A stretch of DNA of 36,559 nt from Egibacteraceae bacterium (GCA_040905805.1 JBBDQS010000114.1:61410-97968); one strand, 5' to 3'. Shown: positions 1 to 11,296, counted from the first letter of the stretch. Notes: generated by a model from the letters alone, not told the origin. Translations and numbers: made by a program.

Positions 1-103
1 ATGCCCGGGCGTTCCGCCGGGCCACGCGCCCACTGTGGAGTAGCGAGGCCCGGCCCGCCCCGGCCCGGCCACGGGGTATGCTGCCCACCGAGATGGGCGA
101 TCG

Positions 104-694
104 GTGACGGGCGGCGGCGAGGCACCGAGGGCAGGGCGGGGCGGCACCGAACCTTCGGCGTGGGTACGACGCTTCGCCGAGCGGATCCCGGCGGGTGGGA
201 CGGTGCTGGACCTCGCCTGCGGGCGCGGGCGCCACACCCGTCTGCTCCTCGCGTTGGGGCATCCCGTGGTGGCTGTGGACCGCGACGTCTCCGCGGTGGC
301 CGACCTCGACGGCGCTCTGGAGGTCGTCGAGATCGACCTCGAAGACGGCCGTGCGTTCCCTCTGGCGGAGCGGCGCTTCGACGGGCTGGTGGTGACCGCC
401 TACCTGCACCGGCCGTTGCTCGGCGCCCTGGTCGAGGCGGTCGCCCCGGGCGGCACGCTCATCTACGAGACCTTTTCGTCTGACCACGCGCGCTTCGGCC
501 GGCCGACCAACCCCGACTTCCTGCTGCATCCCGGCGAGCTGCTCGAGGTCGTGCGTGGCCACCTGCGGGTCGTGGCCTATGAGGACCTCGTCGTACCCGG
601 TCCAGCCGCGCTGCAGCGCATCTGCGCCAGCCGTGACCCCAGTGCGAGCACCTCCGCGGTGCGTCGGTGCCATGAATCAGTGCGGGGCGCCTGA
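104..694 (+). CDS. Class I SAM-dependent methyltransferase
   Basis: Predicted methyltransferase of 196 residues; the substrate cannot be read from the sequence. The glycine-rich SAM-binding motif I is visible as VLDLACGRGRHTRLL at about residues 34-48, followed by an acidic strand end (VAVDRD) and a post-motif strand ending in GGTLIYETF. The segment FGRPTNPDFLLHPGELL near residue 135 is typical of small stand-alone methyltransferases distantly related to TehB. Translation is taken from the GTG at 104; the in-frame sequence upstream is short and repetitive. After the QRICASR stretch the last 20 or so residues look unconserved. The next gene downstream is a decayed membrane protein, so no operon context helps with function. 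Confidence 0.8.
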   Translation: MTGGGEAPRAGRGGTEPSAWVRRFAERIPAGGTVLDLACGRGRHTRLLLALGHPVVAVDRDVSAVADLDGALEVVEIDLEDGRAFPLAERRFDGLVVTAYLHRPLLGALVEAVAPGGTLIYETFSSDHARFGRPTNPDFLLHPGELLEVVRGHLRVVAYEDLVVPGPAALQRICASRDPSASTSAVRRCHESVRGA

Positions 695-1110
695 GGATGC
701 TCGAGACGCGTGGCGTCTTGCCGTTGTGGTGGTGGCAAGCGTGCGGGTCGCGATGTTCTTGGCTGCCGCGGGCGCCGCGTGACTGTTGGCAAGCGATGCC
801 TCGTCCCCGACATCCGACCTGTGGGAGATGTGGCGGCGCTGGGGACGCCGACCTCTACGTGAAGATCGCGGAGCAGGGCTACGCGGCGACCCGTGATGAG
901 AGCATCAGGCCTTCTTCCCCTGTTCCCCGTGCTGGTGCGGGCATGGGGCTGGGTGGGTCTGCCACCGGTGGCGGCGGGCATGCTGGTCAGTCTCGTGTCG
1001 TCGGTGGTGGCCAGCCACTACATCATTCGGCTGGCCGACGAGGTGGCGGGTCCGGGCACCGGCCGCCGAGCGGTCTGGTACCGCTCCCCCCTGCGGCTGG
1101 TGTGCGTGGA
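672..1110 (+). pseudogene. Decayed PIG-V-like mannosyltransferase
   Basis: Remnant of a multi-spanning mannosyltransferase of the PIG-V / integral membrane glycosyltransferase type. From ATG 672 a membrane segment (RLAVVVVASVRVAMFLAAAG) is interrupted by an in-frame TGA at 780-782. The same frame continues as SDLWEMWRRW, then an extra G near 840 shifts to another frame that reads DADLYVKIAEQGYAAT, which resembles the luminal motif of this family. A second shift near 905 leads to LLPLFPVLVRAWGWVGLPP and a further membrane segment ending in RLADEVAGPGTGRRAVWY. The rest of the protein is missing. At least one nonsense and two frameshift lesions make function very unlikely. The sequence from about 1110 to 1299 shows no gene. 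Confidence 0.65.
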
Positions 1111-1299
1111 GGATCGGGGCCTTGTGCCGGTCCCGTTCCTGAACGCTCCCCCTTCCACCGTGATTGGGGCCGCTTGCGCGGCCATCTGCGGCGAAGAAGA
1201 CGCCGTGCGTCGTCGGCAGGCTACGGAGCGGCGGCATCTTTTCCCCAGGCACGATGACGAATTCCGGGTGACCCGCTGCCGCCGGTGCACGATGGGGCC

Positions 1300-1845
1300 A
1301 TGCACACCTGGACCGCTGCCGCTCGAGTCCTGCGGGCGGAGGCCGGCAGGATCATCCTGCGCCGCCTCCCGCCCCAGGTCCCGCCGCTCGTCGCCGTGGT
1401 CGGGGGTGCTCGCCCGGCGGCGGCGATCGCGCTGCGCAACTGCGATCCCGACCGTCCGAACCGCACGGTCGCAGAACTCGTCCTGCTTGCCGCCTCCTTC
1501 CGGCCCGAGCGCATCCTCGTGGGCCTGCCGTTCGCGCTCGATCCCACCAAGGACCGTCGCAGCGGAGTCCTCGTCGTCCACGATCTGCAGTGCGTCCTCG
1601 ATGGGTTCGTCGAGGTGACCCGGGTCCGGGCATGGCGACGCCTCGGCCGGCGCGTGCTGTGGCAGCCGACCGAGTTGCGGCAGTGCGAGATCCTCGACGC
1701 GCAGGTGGCGCTGCTCGCCCGCGAGGTCGTCGCCGAGCGGCCGGCGGAACCGGAGCCCGACGTGCAGGAACGGCTCGTCGCACGCTCCCTCGCCGCCGGC
1801 CAGGTCGTCAGGATCGCCCCGTCGATGTCGCGCACGGCGAGGTGA
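1300..1845 (+). CDS. Hypothetical protein, unrecognised
   Basis: An open frame of about 181 residues with strong GC-rich third positions, so probably a real gene. I do not recognise a family. A hydrophobic stretch PPLVAVVGGARPAAAIALRN near residue 25 and the segment LLAASFRPERILVGLPFAL look like buried strands or helices of a soluble alpha/beta protein. There is no signal peptide, cysteine cluster or nucleotide-binding loop. The ATG at 1300 is preferred, but GTG 1285 in the same frame is possible; neither has a good Shine-Dalgarno. It lies between a decayed transferase and a toxin-antitoxin pair, so it may be accessory. Confidence 0.5.
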   Translation: MHTWTAAARVLRAEAGRIILRRLPPQVPPLVAVVGGARPAAAIALRNCDPDRPNRTVAELVLLAASFRPERILVGLPFALDPTKDRRSGVLVVHDLQCVLDGFVEVTRVRAWRRLGRRVLWQPTELRQCEILDAQVALLAREVVAERPAEPEPDVQERLVARSLAAGQVVRIAPSMSRTAR

Positions 1846-1929
1846 CCGCCGGCCGCCCACCCCCTGGTCGCGCCGTGGTGTCGGGCGGCACGCGCATGGG
1901 GACTGGGCCGCAAGCGCACGCGATGCTGC

Positions 1930-1943
1930 TATTATGCATGCAT
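1930..1943 (+). promoter_or_regulatory. vapB leaderless promoter and palindrome
   Basis: A -10 box TATTAT lies at 1930-1935 and the ATG of the antitoxin begins at 1942, 6 nt further on. Transcription would therefore start at or next to the start codon, and no Shine-Dalgarno is present. The perfect 10-bp palindrome ATGCATGCAT at 1934-1943 overlaps the -10 box and the start codon, where an autoregulating VapB would be expected to bind. The operator role is inference. Confidence 0.5.
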
Positions 1944-2175
1944 GCCCAGCGTCACGATCAGGGACCTTCCCGACGACGTTCGGGATGAGCTTGCGAGCCG
2001 TGCCGCCCGCAGCGGCCGCTCCCTGCAGCAGTACCTGTGGCAGCACCTCACCGACCTTGCCGCAGGCCCCGACATGGAAACGCTGCTCGACGAGATCCGC
2101 CGCCGCAAACAGGCGAGCCCCGCGACCCTGGACGTGGGCGACCTGCTGCGCTGGCGCGACGAGGACCGAGCCTGA
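1942..2175 (+). CDS. VapB/FitA-type antitoxin
   Basis: Antitoxin of a type II toxin-antitoxin pair, 77 residues. The N-terminus MPSVTIRDLPDDVRDEL followed by a helix with RSLQQYL is the ribbon-helix-helix fold of FitA/VapB proteins, which bind operator DNA as dimers. The C-terminal half (about 47-77, with LLDEIRRRKQ) would be the flexible part that wraps round and inhibits the toxin. The toxin gene starts 3 nt after the stop codon. A palindrome over the start codon is a candidate autoregulatory site and the mRNA looks leaderless. Confidence 0.85.
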   Translation: MPSVTIRDLPDDVRDELASRAARSGRSLQQYLWQHLTDLAAGPDMETLLDEIRRRKQASPATLDVGDLLRWRDEDRA

Positions 2176-2178
2176 TCC

Positions 2179-2586
2179 GTGGTCGTGGTCGACGCCTCGG
2201 TGGTCGTGGCCGCGCTGATCGACTCCGGTTCGACGGGTCGGTGGGCTGAACAGCAGCTGGCGAGTCAGCCGTTGGCTGCACCGCACCTGTGCCCAGTCGA
2301 AGCGGCCAACCTGTTGCGGCGGAGCGAGCTGGCGGGAGGCATCGATCGATCTCGAGCGGCGTCAGCGCACCAGGATCTTCTGCGTCTGCCCTGGCAGCTC
2401 TACCCCTACGAGCCCTTCGGAGCGCGGGTCTGGGAGCTCCGCCCGAACGTCACCGCCTACGACGCGTGGTACGTCGCGGTGGCCGAGCTGCTGGGTGCGC
2501 CAGTCGCCACACTTGACCGCCGGTTGGTGGGCGCCACCGGACCCCGGTGCGCCTTCGTCATTCCGCCGATGCCGGTAGGCGCCTGA
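2179..2586 (+). CDS. VapC-type PIN-domain toxin RNase
   Basis: PIN-domain ribonuclease of 135 residues, expected to cleave RNA with Mg2+ or Mn2+ when free of its antitoxin. The acidic active-site residues are all visible: Asp5 in VVVDASVVV, Glu41 in CPVEAANLL, Asp95 in TAYDAWYVAVAE and Asp113 in TLDRRL. Length and spacing are normal for VapC, so the toxin appears intact. Translation begins at GTG 2179, 3 nt after the vapB stop, so the two are certainly co-transcribed and probably translationally coupled. Its RNA target cannot be predicted from sequence. Confidence 0.88.
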   Translation: MVVVDASVVVAALIDSGSTGRWAEQQLASQPLAAPHLCPVEAANLLRRSELAGGIDRSRAASAHQDLLRLPWQLYPYEPFGARVWELRPNVTAYDAWYVAVAELLGAPVATLDRRLVGATGPRCAFVIPPMPVGA

Positions 2587-2946
2587 TCAGCAGTCCGGGT
2601 ACTCCGCCCCGACAATACGCGCACCCTGGCTCAACCTCGGCCACCGCCCGCATGGTCGCCTGCGACGGTGAGGTCACCGCGATCGCGTGCCTCCACGCGA
2701 TCCACCACGATGACTGGCTCGTGGTGCGCACAGCCGCCGGCGGCTACCGCGCCCGACCACCCACTGCCGGTGAGGGGCGATCTACCGCCTGATCGCACCC
2801 GACCGCGGCGGTGGGGGGTCAGACCCTGCCGTGCATTGCGGCATCGGTTCCGCGGGATTGTCACACCCCGTTGTTACGGTTCGTTCCGAACGGCTGTCCG
2901 ATGCGGCGGCCCCCCGCAGGGCCGGCGAGCGAGGGAAGGAGGCGGC
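2587..2946 (+). other. Intergenic stretch before sbcD
   Basis: 360 bases without a convincing gene. A 46-codon frame (2652-2792) encodes a peptide containing HAIHHDDWLVVRTAAGGYRA; it has no clear ribosome binding site and may be a gene fragment or chance. The last 90 bases are less GC-rich around 2850-2895 and probably hold the sbcDC promoter. The ribosome binding site AAGGAGG lies just before the GTG at 2947. Confidence 0.4.
2879..2891. promoter_or_regulatory. Short dyad upstream of sbcDC
   Basis: GTTCG and CGAAC form a 5-bp inverted repeat with a 3-nt spacer, about 55 bp before the sbcD start. It could be an operator for the nuclease operon. The half-sites are in the reverse order to the actinobacterial LexA box, so an SOS role is not supported. 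Confidence 0.25.
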
Positions 2947-4083
2947 GTGGTGCGGTTCGTGCACACGGCGGACTGGCAGCTCGGCATGACCCGCCACTTC
3001 CTCGCACCCGAGGCGCAAGCGCGCTTCGCCGACGCCCGCCTGTGCGCGGTGCGCGCGGTGGGAGAGGTCGCCGCCGAGCACGGCGCGGCCTTCGTCGTGG
3101 TCTGCGGCGACGTGTTCGAGTCCAACCAGGTCGACCGTCAGGTGGTCGTGCGGGCGCTGGAGGCGCTCGCGGCCTGCCCGGTGCCGGTGTATCTGCTGCC
3201 GGGCAACCACGACCCCCTCGACGCGGGGTCGGTGTACCGATCGCCCACGTTCATCGCGCACCGTCCCGCCAACGTCGCGGTGCTCGACGGCGACACGGTC
3301 GTGACCCCGTGCCCCGGCGTGGAGCTGCACGCCGCCCCGTGGCGGTCCAAGCGGCCGCTGGTCGACCTCGTCGCCCGCACCGTGGCGGACCTGGAGCCCG
3401 ACCCGGCAACGGTGCGCGTGGTCGTCGGCCATGGCGCGGTCGACGCGCTGGCCCACGGCCGGAACGAGGACCCGTCGGTGATCGTGCTGGCCGCCGCCGA
3501 GGCCGCCATCGCCCAGGGCCTGGTCGACTTCGTGGCGCTGGGCGACCGCCACTCGCTGACCGAGGTTGGGACCACCGGGCGGGTCTGGTACGCCGGCGCC
3601 CCCGAGCCCACCGACTACGACGAGGTCCTTCCCGGCCACGTGGCCCTGGTCGACGTCGACGCTGAGCAGGTGACCGTCACCCCCTGCCCGGTCGGCACCT
3701 GGCGGTTCGTGCGCTACGCCGCCGACCTGGACAGCCCGGCCGACGTCGCCGCGCTGGCGGCCTGGCTCGACGACCTGCCCGACAAGGAGCGCACGGTCGT
3801 GCAGCTGCGGCTGGTCGGCACCCTGGGCCTGCGCGACCACGCCAGCCTCAGTGCGCTGCTCGACCATCACCGCGACCTGCTCGGCGCGCTGGAGACACCC
3901 TCGCAGCACACCGGCCTGGCCGTGCGTCCCGACGACGCCGACTGCGACGCGATGGACCTGGCCGGGTTCGCGGCCGCGGCCCTGCGCGACCTGCAAGACG
4001 CCGCCGGCGCCGACGACGCGGCGCCGGTCGCCCGCGACGCCCTGGCCCTGCTGTACCGGTTGAGCACGGGAGCGCCGTCGTGA
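2947..4083 (+). CDS. sbcD: SbcD/Mre11-type exonuclease subunit
   Basis: Predicted metallophosphoesterase subunit of the SbcCD (Mre11-Rad50-like) complex, which trims DNA ends and cleaves hairpins in double-strand-break repair; 378 residues. Visible motifs are HTADWQLG at 6-13, CGDVFES with Asp55, GNHDP near 86, VGHGAVD near 161 and LGDRHS near 198. Motif I normally reads D-x-H; here Gln11 replaces the histidine, which could alter the first metal site. The GTG at 2947 is chosen because AAGGAGG lies 5-6 nt upstream and the protein then starts right before the first beta strand. The stop overlaps the start of the ATPase gene by 4 nt, so both subunits are made together. Confidence 0.85.
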   Translation: MVRFVHTADWQLGMTRHFLAPEAQARFADARLCAVRAVGEVAAEHGAAFVVVCGDVFESNQVDRQVVVRALEALAACPVPVYLLPGNHDPLDAGSVYRSPTFIAHRPANVAVLDGDTVVTPCPGVELHAAPWRSKRPLVDLVARTVADLEPDPATVRVVVGHGAVDALAHGRNEDPSVIVLAAAEAAIAQGLVDFVALGDRHSLTEVGTTGRVWYAGAPEPTDYDEVLPGHVALVDVDAEQVTVTPCPVGTWRFVRYAADLDSPADVAALAAWLDDLPDKERTVVQLRLVGTLGLRDHASLSALLDHHRDLLGALETPSQHTGLAVRPDDADCDAMDLAGFAAAALRDLQDAAGADDAAPVARDALALLYRLSTGAPS

Positions 4084-6677
4084 GGATCCACCGGTTGCGC
4101 CTGGTCGACTACCGCGGTGTCGACGCCGCGGAGGTCACCTTCGCCCCGACCGGCGTGACCGTCGTGCAAGGCCCCAACGAGGCCGGCAAGACCAGCCTGG
4201 CCGAGGCCCTGGACCTGCTGCTCGACCACTACGACGACACGCAGAAGGCCGCCGTGCGCGCGGTCAAGCCGCTGCACCGCGACGCCGGCGCCGAGATCAC
4301 CGCCGAGCTGTCCGCCGGTCCCTACCGGTTCACCTACACCAAGCGCTTCCACAAGGACCGGGCCACCACCCTGACCGTCCACGAGCCGGCGCCCGCCTCC
4401 TCCACGGGCCGGGAGGCGCACGACGCGGTGCAGGCGATGCTCGCCGAGACCGTGGACCTGGCGCTGTGGCGCGCGCAGCGTCTGACGCAGGACGGCAGCG
4501 TCGAGCAGGCCGACCTGCGCGAGCAGACCGCGCTGGCCCGCGCGCTGGACCGCTCTGCTGCCGGGCCCGCCGCGGGCGACCGTGAGGACACGCTCCACGA
4601 GCGTGTCATCGCCGAGTACCGCCGCTACCACACCGCCACCGGGCGGCCGAGCAAGGCGGTCAAGGAGGCGGTCACCGACCACGAGGCCGCCTGCCACGAC
4701 GCGGACCTCGCGCGCAAGCAGCTCGACGAGGTCGAGGCCGACGTCGAGCGCTGCGCCGCGCTGGAGCGCGACCTGGCGGCCTGCCGGGTGCGGCTGCGTG
4801 ACCACCAGCGGCGGTTGCCCGAGCTGGAAGCGGCCTGGTCGCAGCTGTCTGCGCGCCGCCAGGAGGTGCACCGCCTGGCCCTTGCTGCCGAGCTGGCCGA
4901 GGCGACCGTCGTCACCGCCGCCGGTGTGCTGCAGGCGCGCCAGGACCTGGCCGCTGACGTCCAGGTCGCCGGCGCGGCCCTGGCCGAGCTGCGCGGCGAA
5001 CAGTCCCGCGCCGCTCCCGCCGCCGCGGCCGCCGAGCGCGCCCGCGACCAGGCTGGGAGAGAGGTGGGTGAGCGCAGCGCAGCGCTGCGCGACGCGCAGG
5101 ACCGGACCGTGCGCGCACGGGCGGCTTACGAGCGCCGCCGTGATCGCCTGGACCTCGAGCTGCTGGCCGAGCGCGCCGAGCGGGTGACCGACATGCAACG
5201 CCAGGTCGCCGAGGCCGAGGCGGCGCTGGACGGCGCGCGCGTGGACGCCGCGCTGCTCGCCCGGATCGAGGCGGCGCACCTGGCGGTGGTGGAGGCCGAG
5301 GCGCGTCTGGAGGGCGACCACGCGGTGGTGGCGGTCCGCCCGCTCGGGGCGGGACCGGTGCAGGTGGGCGGCCGGCAGGTCACCGACGCGCAGACGCTGG
5401 CGGTGACCGCGCCGCTGGACGTGACCGTCCCCGGTGTCGTGGCCGTCTCCGTGCGCCCGGGTCGGGGGGTCGCTGCGCTGGCGGCCGCCCGCGACGCGGC
5501 CGCGTCGCACCTGGTCGCCTGCTTGGGTGAGGCCGGGGTGGCCGACGTCGCCGCCGCCCGCGCCGCCCACCGCCGGCGCGAGGAGGCCGGACGCGCCAGG
5601 GCCGACGCCCACGAGGCGCTGCGCCGCGACCTGCGCGACCTGACCCCCGACCTGCTGGCCGACAAGGTCCGCCGGCTGCGCGAACGCGTCGGCGACGTCG
5701 ACCTGGACACCGACCTCGACACGGCGCGCGAGGCCGTCGAGCAGGCCGAGGGCGCCGTGGCGACCGCGACAGAGGCGCTCACCGACGCCGAGCAGCTGCT
5801 GGCCCGTGCCGCCAGCGAGCGTGAGGGCGCCCGCCACAGCCGTGCCGAGCTTCAGGGCCGAGTCGAGGCCGCGACCGCCAGGCTGCAGGAACGCTCCGCC
5901 GCGCTGGCCGACGCGCGCACCGAGGCCGCCGACGCCGCTGTGGCCGCCCGCGCCGACGCCGCCGGCGAGGAAGCCGACGCCGCCATCCGCGCGCACGCCG
6001 ACGCGGCCGCCGACCTGGACGCTGCCGACCCCGACGCCGTGCGGGCCGCGCTGGACAACGCCCGCGACGCCGCCGAACGCGCGACTGCTGAAGCCCGTGG
6101 GCTGGAGCACGAGCTGCTGCAGATCCGCGCTCGCCTGGAGGTGCGCGGCGAGGAGGGACTGGCCGACCGCCTGGCCGAGGCCGAGTCGCGGGTGGCCCGC
6201 ACGGGTGTGCACCGCGAACGGACCCAGGCCCGCGCCGCCGCGGCCCGGTTGCTGCACGAGACCATGACCTGCCGACGCGACCAGGCCCGCCAAGCCTACG
6301 TCGCGCCGTTCCGCGACAAGATCACCGCGCTCGGACGGGTCGTGTTCGGCCCCGACCTGGCGGTGTCCATGGACGAGGACCTGGCCATCACCAGCCGGAC
6401 CCTGCACGGGGTGACGGTGCCCTTCGCCGAGCTGTCCGCGGGTGCCCGCGAGCAGCTGGCGGTGATCGCACGGCTGGCCTGCGCGGCGATCACCAGCGAC
6501 GACGGCGGCGTCCCGCTGATCCTCGACGACGCTCTGGGCCACTCCGACCCCGCGCGCCTGGAGGCCCTCGGGGCGGTGTTCTCCTTGGCCGCGCGCGACG
6601 CCCAGGTGATCGTGCTGACCTGCATGCCCGAGCGCTACCAGCACATCGGCACCGCCCGGGTGGTGCGCCTGGACTGA
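4080..6677 (+). CDS. sbcC: SbcC/Rad50-type AAA ATPase, coiled coil
   Basis: ATPase partner of the upstream nuclease, 865 residues. The N-terminus has the Rad50 layout: MRIHRLRLVDYRGV, then Walker A GPNEAGKTS at 31-39. A long Ala/Glu/Arg-rich middle (about 170-730) is coiled coil of the kind that forms the Rad50/SbcC arm. The ABC signature is at FAELSAGAREQLAV (about 782) and Walker B at PLILDDALGHSD (about 811). No CxxC zinc hook is obvious at the coiled-coil apex, which fits the shorter actinobacterial YhaN-like relatives as well as SbcC. It starts at a GTG inside the sbcD stop region (GTGA overlap). A nearly 1000-codon frame on the opposite strand is a composition artefact. Confidence 0.85.
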   Translation: MRIHRLRLVDYRGVDAAEVTFAPTGVTVVQGPNEAGKTSLAEALDLLLDHYDDTQKAAVRAVKPLHRDAGAEITAELSAGPYRFTYTKRFHKDRATTLTVHEPAPASSTGREAHDAVQAMLAETVDLALWRAQRLTQDGSVEQADLREQTALARALDRSAAGPAAGDREDTLHERVIAEYRRYHTATGRPSKAVKEAVTDHEAACHDADLARKQLDEVEADVERCAALERDLAACRVRLRDHQRRLPELEAAWSQLSARRQEVHRLALAAELAEATVVTAAGVLQARQDLAADVQVAGAALAELRGEQSRAAPAAAAAERARDQAGREVGERSAALRDAQDRTVRARAAYERRRDRLDLELLAERAERVTDMQRQVAEAEAALDGARVDAALLARIEAAHLAVVEAEARLEGDHAVVAVRPLGAGPVQVGGRQVTDAQTLAVTAPLDVTVPGVVAVSVRPGRGVAALAAARDAAASHLVACLGEAGVADVAAARAAHRRREEAGRARADAHEALRRDLRDLTPDLLADKVRRLRERVGDVDLDTDLDTAREAVEQAEGAVATATEALTDAEQLLARAASEREGARHSRAELQGRVEAATARLQERSAALADARTEAADAAVAARADAAGEEADAAIRAHADAAADLDAADPDAVRAALDNARDAAERATAEARGLEHELLQIRARLEVRGEEGLADRLAEAESRVARTGVHRERTQARAAAARLLHETMTCRRDQARQAYVAPFRDKITALGRVVFGPDLAVSMDEDLAITSRTLHGVTVPFAELSAGAREQLAVIARLACAAITSDDGGVPLILDDALGHSDPARLEALGAVFSLAARDAQVIVLTCMPERYQHIGTARVVRLD

Positions 6678-6697
6678 CCCGGCCAGGCCCGGCGCGG

Positions 6698-7174
6698 CTA
6701 TTGCCCCAGGTCGAACCCACCCACGTCGAGCGCGTCGTCGGGGTCGAGCTCCAGGAGGAAGTCGCGGCAGCGGGCGGCTTCCTCGACCTCGCCGATGGTG
6801 AACGCCGCGTGCATCAGGCTGTGCACGCTGCGCAGGAAACCGCGGTTGGGCTCGTGGCGCCACGGGACGGGACCCTGGCCGCCCCAGCCGGCCTTGCGGA
6901 TCGTGTCCAGACCGCGGTGGTAGCCGGTGCGGGCGAAGGCGTAGGCGGCAACCGGGTCGCCGGCGTCAAGGGCCCACTCGGCCAGCCGCGCCCACGCGTC
7001 GAGGTAGGCGGGGTGGGTCGCGGCGACGACCCGCAGCCCTTCCCCGAGGGCCCCGTCGTCGCCGTCCGCGGCGGCCAGCGAGCGGACGCGTGCCAGGGCC
7101 TCGGACCACTCCGCCGGCACCGGGGCCAGCTCGATCTCGGTCACGCCATGCATCGGGAGTTTGCTCATGGCCAC
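6698..7174 (-). CDS. DUF3151 family protein
   Basis: Conserved actinobacterial protein of unknown role, 158 residues. The stretch AYAFARTGYHRGLDTIRKAG followed by GPVPWRHEPNRGFL and the closing CRDFLLELDPDDAL are the hallmarks of the DUF3151 family, which looks like a helical repeat (TPR-like) protein. Two starts are possible, ATG 7174 and ATG 7168. It converges on sbcC with a 20-nt gap, and lies 62 nt downstream of cbbR on the same strand, so it may be read through from the cbbR promoter. A link with carbon fixation is not otherwise supported. Confidence 0.85.
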   Translation of the reverse strand: MAMSKLPMHGVTEIELAPVPAEWSEALARVRSLAAADGDDGALGEGLRVVAATHPAYLDAWARLAEWALDAGDPVAAYAFARTGYHRGLDTIRKAGWGGQGPVPWRHEPNRGFLRSVHSLMHAAFTIGEVEEAARCRDFLLELDPDDALDVGGFDLGQ

Positions 7175-7236
7175 GGTCTACCACCTCGGGGCCTCCCGGC
7201 CCAGCGCGCAGCACGGTTCTCCGGCGTGTGTGCGGG

Positions 7237-9743
<2,507 letters not shown>

Positions 9744-9774
9744 CGCCGACGTCCCCTAGAGCCAAGGAGCCGAC

Positions 9775-10209
9775 ATGCACATCACCCAGGGAACCTTCTC
9801 CTACCTGCCGGAGTTCACCGACGAGGAGATCTCCAAGCAGATCCAGTACGCCATCGACCAGGGCTGGGCCGTCGCGGTGGAGTTCACCGACGACCCGCAC
9901 CCCCGCAACTTCCTGTGGGACATGTGGGGCCTGCCGATGTTCGAGATCGAGGATGCGTCCGCCGGCCTCTACGAGATCAAGGAGTGCCGCAAGGCCTACC
10001 CGAACCACTACATCCGGGCCACGTTCTACGACGCCACCCTCGGCCGCCAGACCACCGCGCTGCAGTTCATCGTGAACCGCCCGCCGGAGGAGCCCGGGTT
10101 CCGCCTGGAGCGCCAGGAGGACCGCGACCGGGTGATCCGCTACACGCTGCACTCCTACGCGACCGAGCGTCCGAAGGGCGAGCGCTACAGCAACGGCAGC
10201 GGGAGCTAG
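9775..10209 (+). CDS. cbbS: RuBisCO small subunit
   Basis: Small subunit of form I RuBisCO, 144 residues, which caps the large-subunit octamer. The N-terminal region [19 protein letters not shown] and the motif [18 protein letters not shown] are typical. The C-terminus is extended past the standard fold (from about residue 105: NRPPEEPGF onward), the hairpin extension that marks red-type small subunits and lines the central pore of the hexadecamer. AAGGAG precedes the ATG by 7 nt. It sits 31 nt after cbbL and 8 nt before cbbX, a tight operon. Confidence 0.96.
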   Translation: MHITQGTFSYLPEFTDEEISKQIQYAIDQGWAVAVEFTDDPHPRNFLWDMWGLPMFEIEDASAGLYEIKECRKAYPNHYIRATFYDATLGRQTTALQFIVNRPPEEPGFRLERQEDRDRVIRYTLHSYATERPKGERYSNGSGS

Positions 10210-10217
10210 GAGCGTCC

Positions 10218-11279
10218 ATGGTCAGCAAGAACCAGGCCGAGAACAAGGACTCGGACAGCCGAGCCGGGTTTGGCATGAGCCAATCCCGCTCGGGGGCCCC
10301 GCCCGGGCAGGACCCCGAGGACACCGTCGAGACCCTCGGCGACGACGAGCTCGTCGATCTCCAGGCCGAGCTCAAGGAGTCGAACACCGACGAGGTCCTG
10401 GAGCGGCTCGACCGCGAGCTCGTCGGCCTGGTGCCGATCAAGACGCGCATCCGCGAGATCGCTGCGCTGCTGCTCGTTGACCGCCTGCGCAACCGCTACG
10501 GGCTGGCCTCGACGCGGCCGTCGCTGCACATGTCGTTCACCGGCAGCCCCGGCACGGGCAAGACCACCGTGGCGATGCGGATGGCCGAGCTGCTGCACCG
10601 CCTGGGCTACATCCGCAAGGGTCACCTGGTCAGCGTCACCCGCGACGACCTCGTCGGCCAGTACGTCGGCCACACCGCGCCCAAGACCAAGGAGGTCGTC
10701 AAGCGCGCGATGGGCGGGGTGCTGTTCATCGACGAGGCGTACTACCTGTACCGCGAGGACAACGAGCGCGACTACGGGCAGGAGACCATCGAGATCCTCC
10801 TGCAGATGATGGAGAACGAGCGCGAGGACCTCGTGGTCATCCTCGCCGGGTACAAGGACCGGATGGACTCGTTCTTCCAGTCCAACCCCGGCATGGGCTC
10901 GCGCATCGCCCACCACCTGGACTTCCCCGACTACGACATCGACGAGCTGCTGGCCATCGGCGACCTGATCCTCGAGCAGGAGAACTACGAGCTGACCGAC
11001 GAGGCACGCACGCTCTTCCACGAGTACCTCGAGCGCCGCAAGGGCCAACCCCGCTTCGCCAACGCGCGCAGCGTGCGCAACGCGCTGGAGCGGGCGAGGC
11101 TGCGCCAGGCCAGTCGTCTGCTGTCGTCGACCAGCGAGAAGGTCGGCAAGGACGACCTGGTGCGCATCCTGCCCGAGGACATCGCGAGCAGCCGGGTCTT
11201 CAACGAGTCCGACGAGGTGGGTGAGGCCGGGGAGGCCACCACCGACGACGCCGACGCCGACCAGGCCGACGCGAGCTGA
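10218..11279 (+). CDS. cbbX: CbbX red-type RuBisCO activase
   Basis: AAA+ ATPase that remodels inhibited red-type RuBisCO by pulling on the large-subunit C-terminus and releasing tightly bound sugar phosphates; 353 residues. Walker A is GSPGTGKT at 109-116, Walker B VLFIDEA with Asp172-Glu173, and the pore-loop region around [11 protein letters not shown] follows. Sensor/arginine-finger residues lie in [17 protein letters not shown]. The first 50 residues are a low-complexity acidic and Ser/Gln-rich extension and the last 25 are acidic; both exceed the compact core of known CbbX. It begins 8 nt after cbbS. Its presence confirms that the RuBisCO is red-type. Confidence 0.95.
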   Translation: MVSKNQAENKDSDSRAGFGMSQSRSGAPPGQDPEDTVETLGDDELVDLQAELKESNTDEVLERLDRELVGLVPIKTRIREIAALLLVDRLRNRYGLASTRPSLHMSFTGSPGTGKTTVAMRMAELLHRLGYIRKGHLVSVTRDDLVGQYVGHTAPKTKEVVKRAMGGVLFIDEAYYLYREDNERDYGQETIEILLQMMENEREDLVVILAGYKDRMDSFFQSNPGMGSRIAHHLDFPDYDIDELLAIGDLILEQENYELTDEARTLFHEYLERRKGQPRFANARSVRNALERARLRQASRLLSSTSEKVGKDDLVRILPEDIASSRVFNESDEVGEAGEATTDDADADQADAS

Positions 11280-11296
11280 GCCGGGCGCCCACGGCC

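Noticed and set aside
1300-1845. RuvX/YqgF-like resolvase
   Set aside because: The ERILVGLP stretch recalls the YqgF strand motif, but the catalytic DxG start and other conserved residues are absent.
1018-2286. 422-codon minus-strand frame over the vapBC region
   Set aside because: It runs antisense through the clearly coding vapB and vapC genes and the 1300-1845 frame and has an Arg/His-rich artefact composition.
2879-2891. SOS (LexA) box upstream of sbcDC
   Set aside because: The half-sites are in the order GTTCG-CGAAC, opposite to the actinobacterial box (CGAAC...GTTCG), and the spacer is 3 rather than 4 or more.
3867-6863. 998-codon open frame on the minus strand opposite sbcC
   Set aside because: It mirrors the high-GC third positions of sbcC, has a low-complexity Gly/Gln/Val/Arg composition and no recognisable domain.
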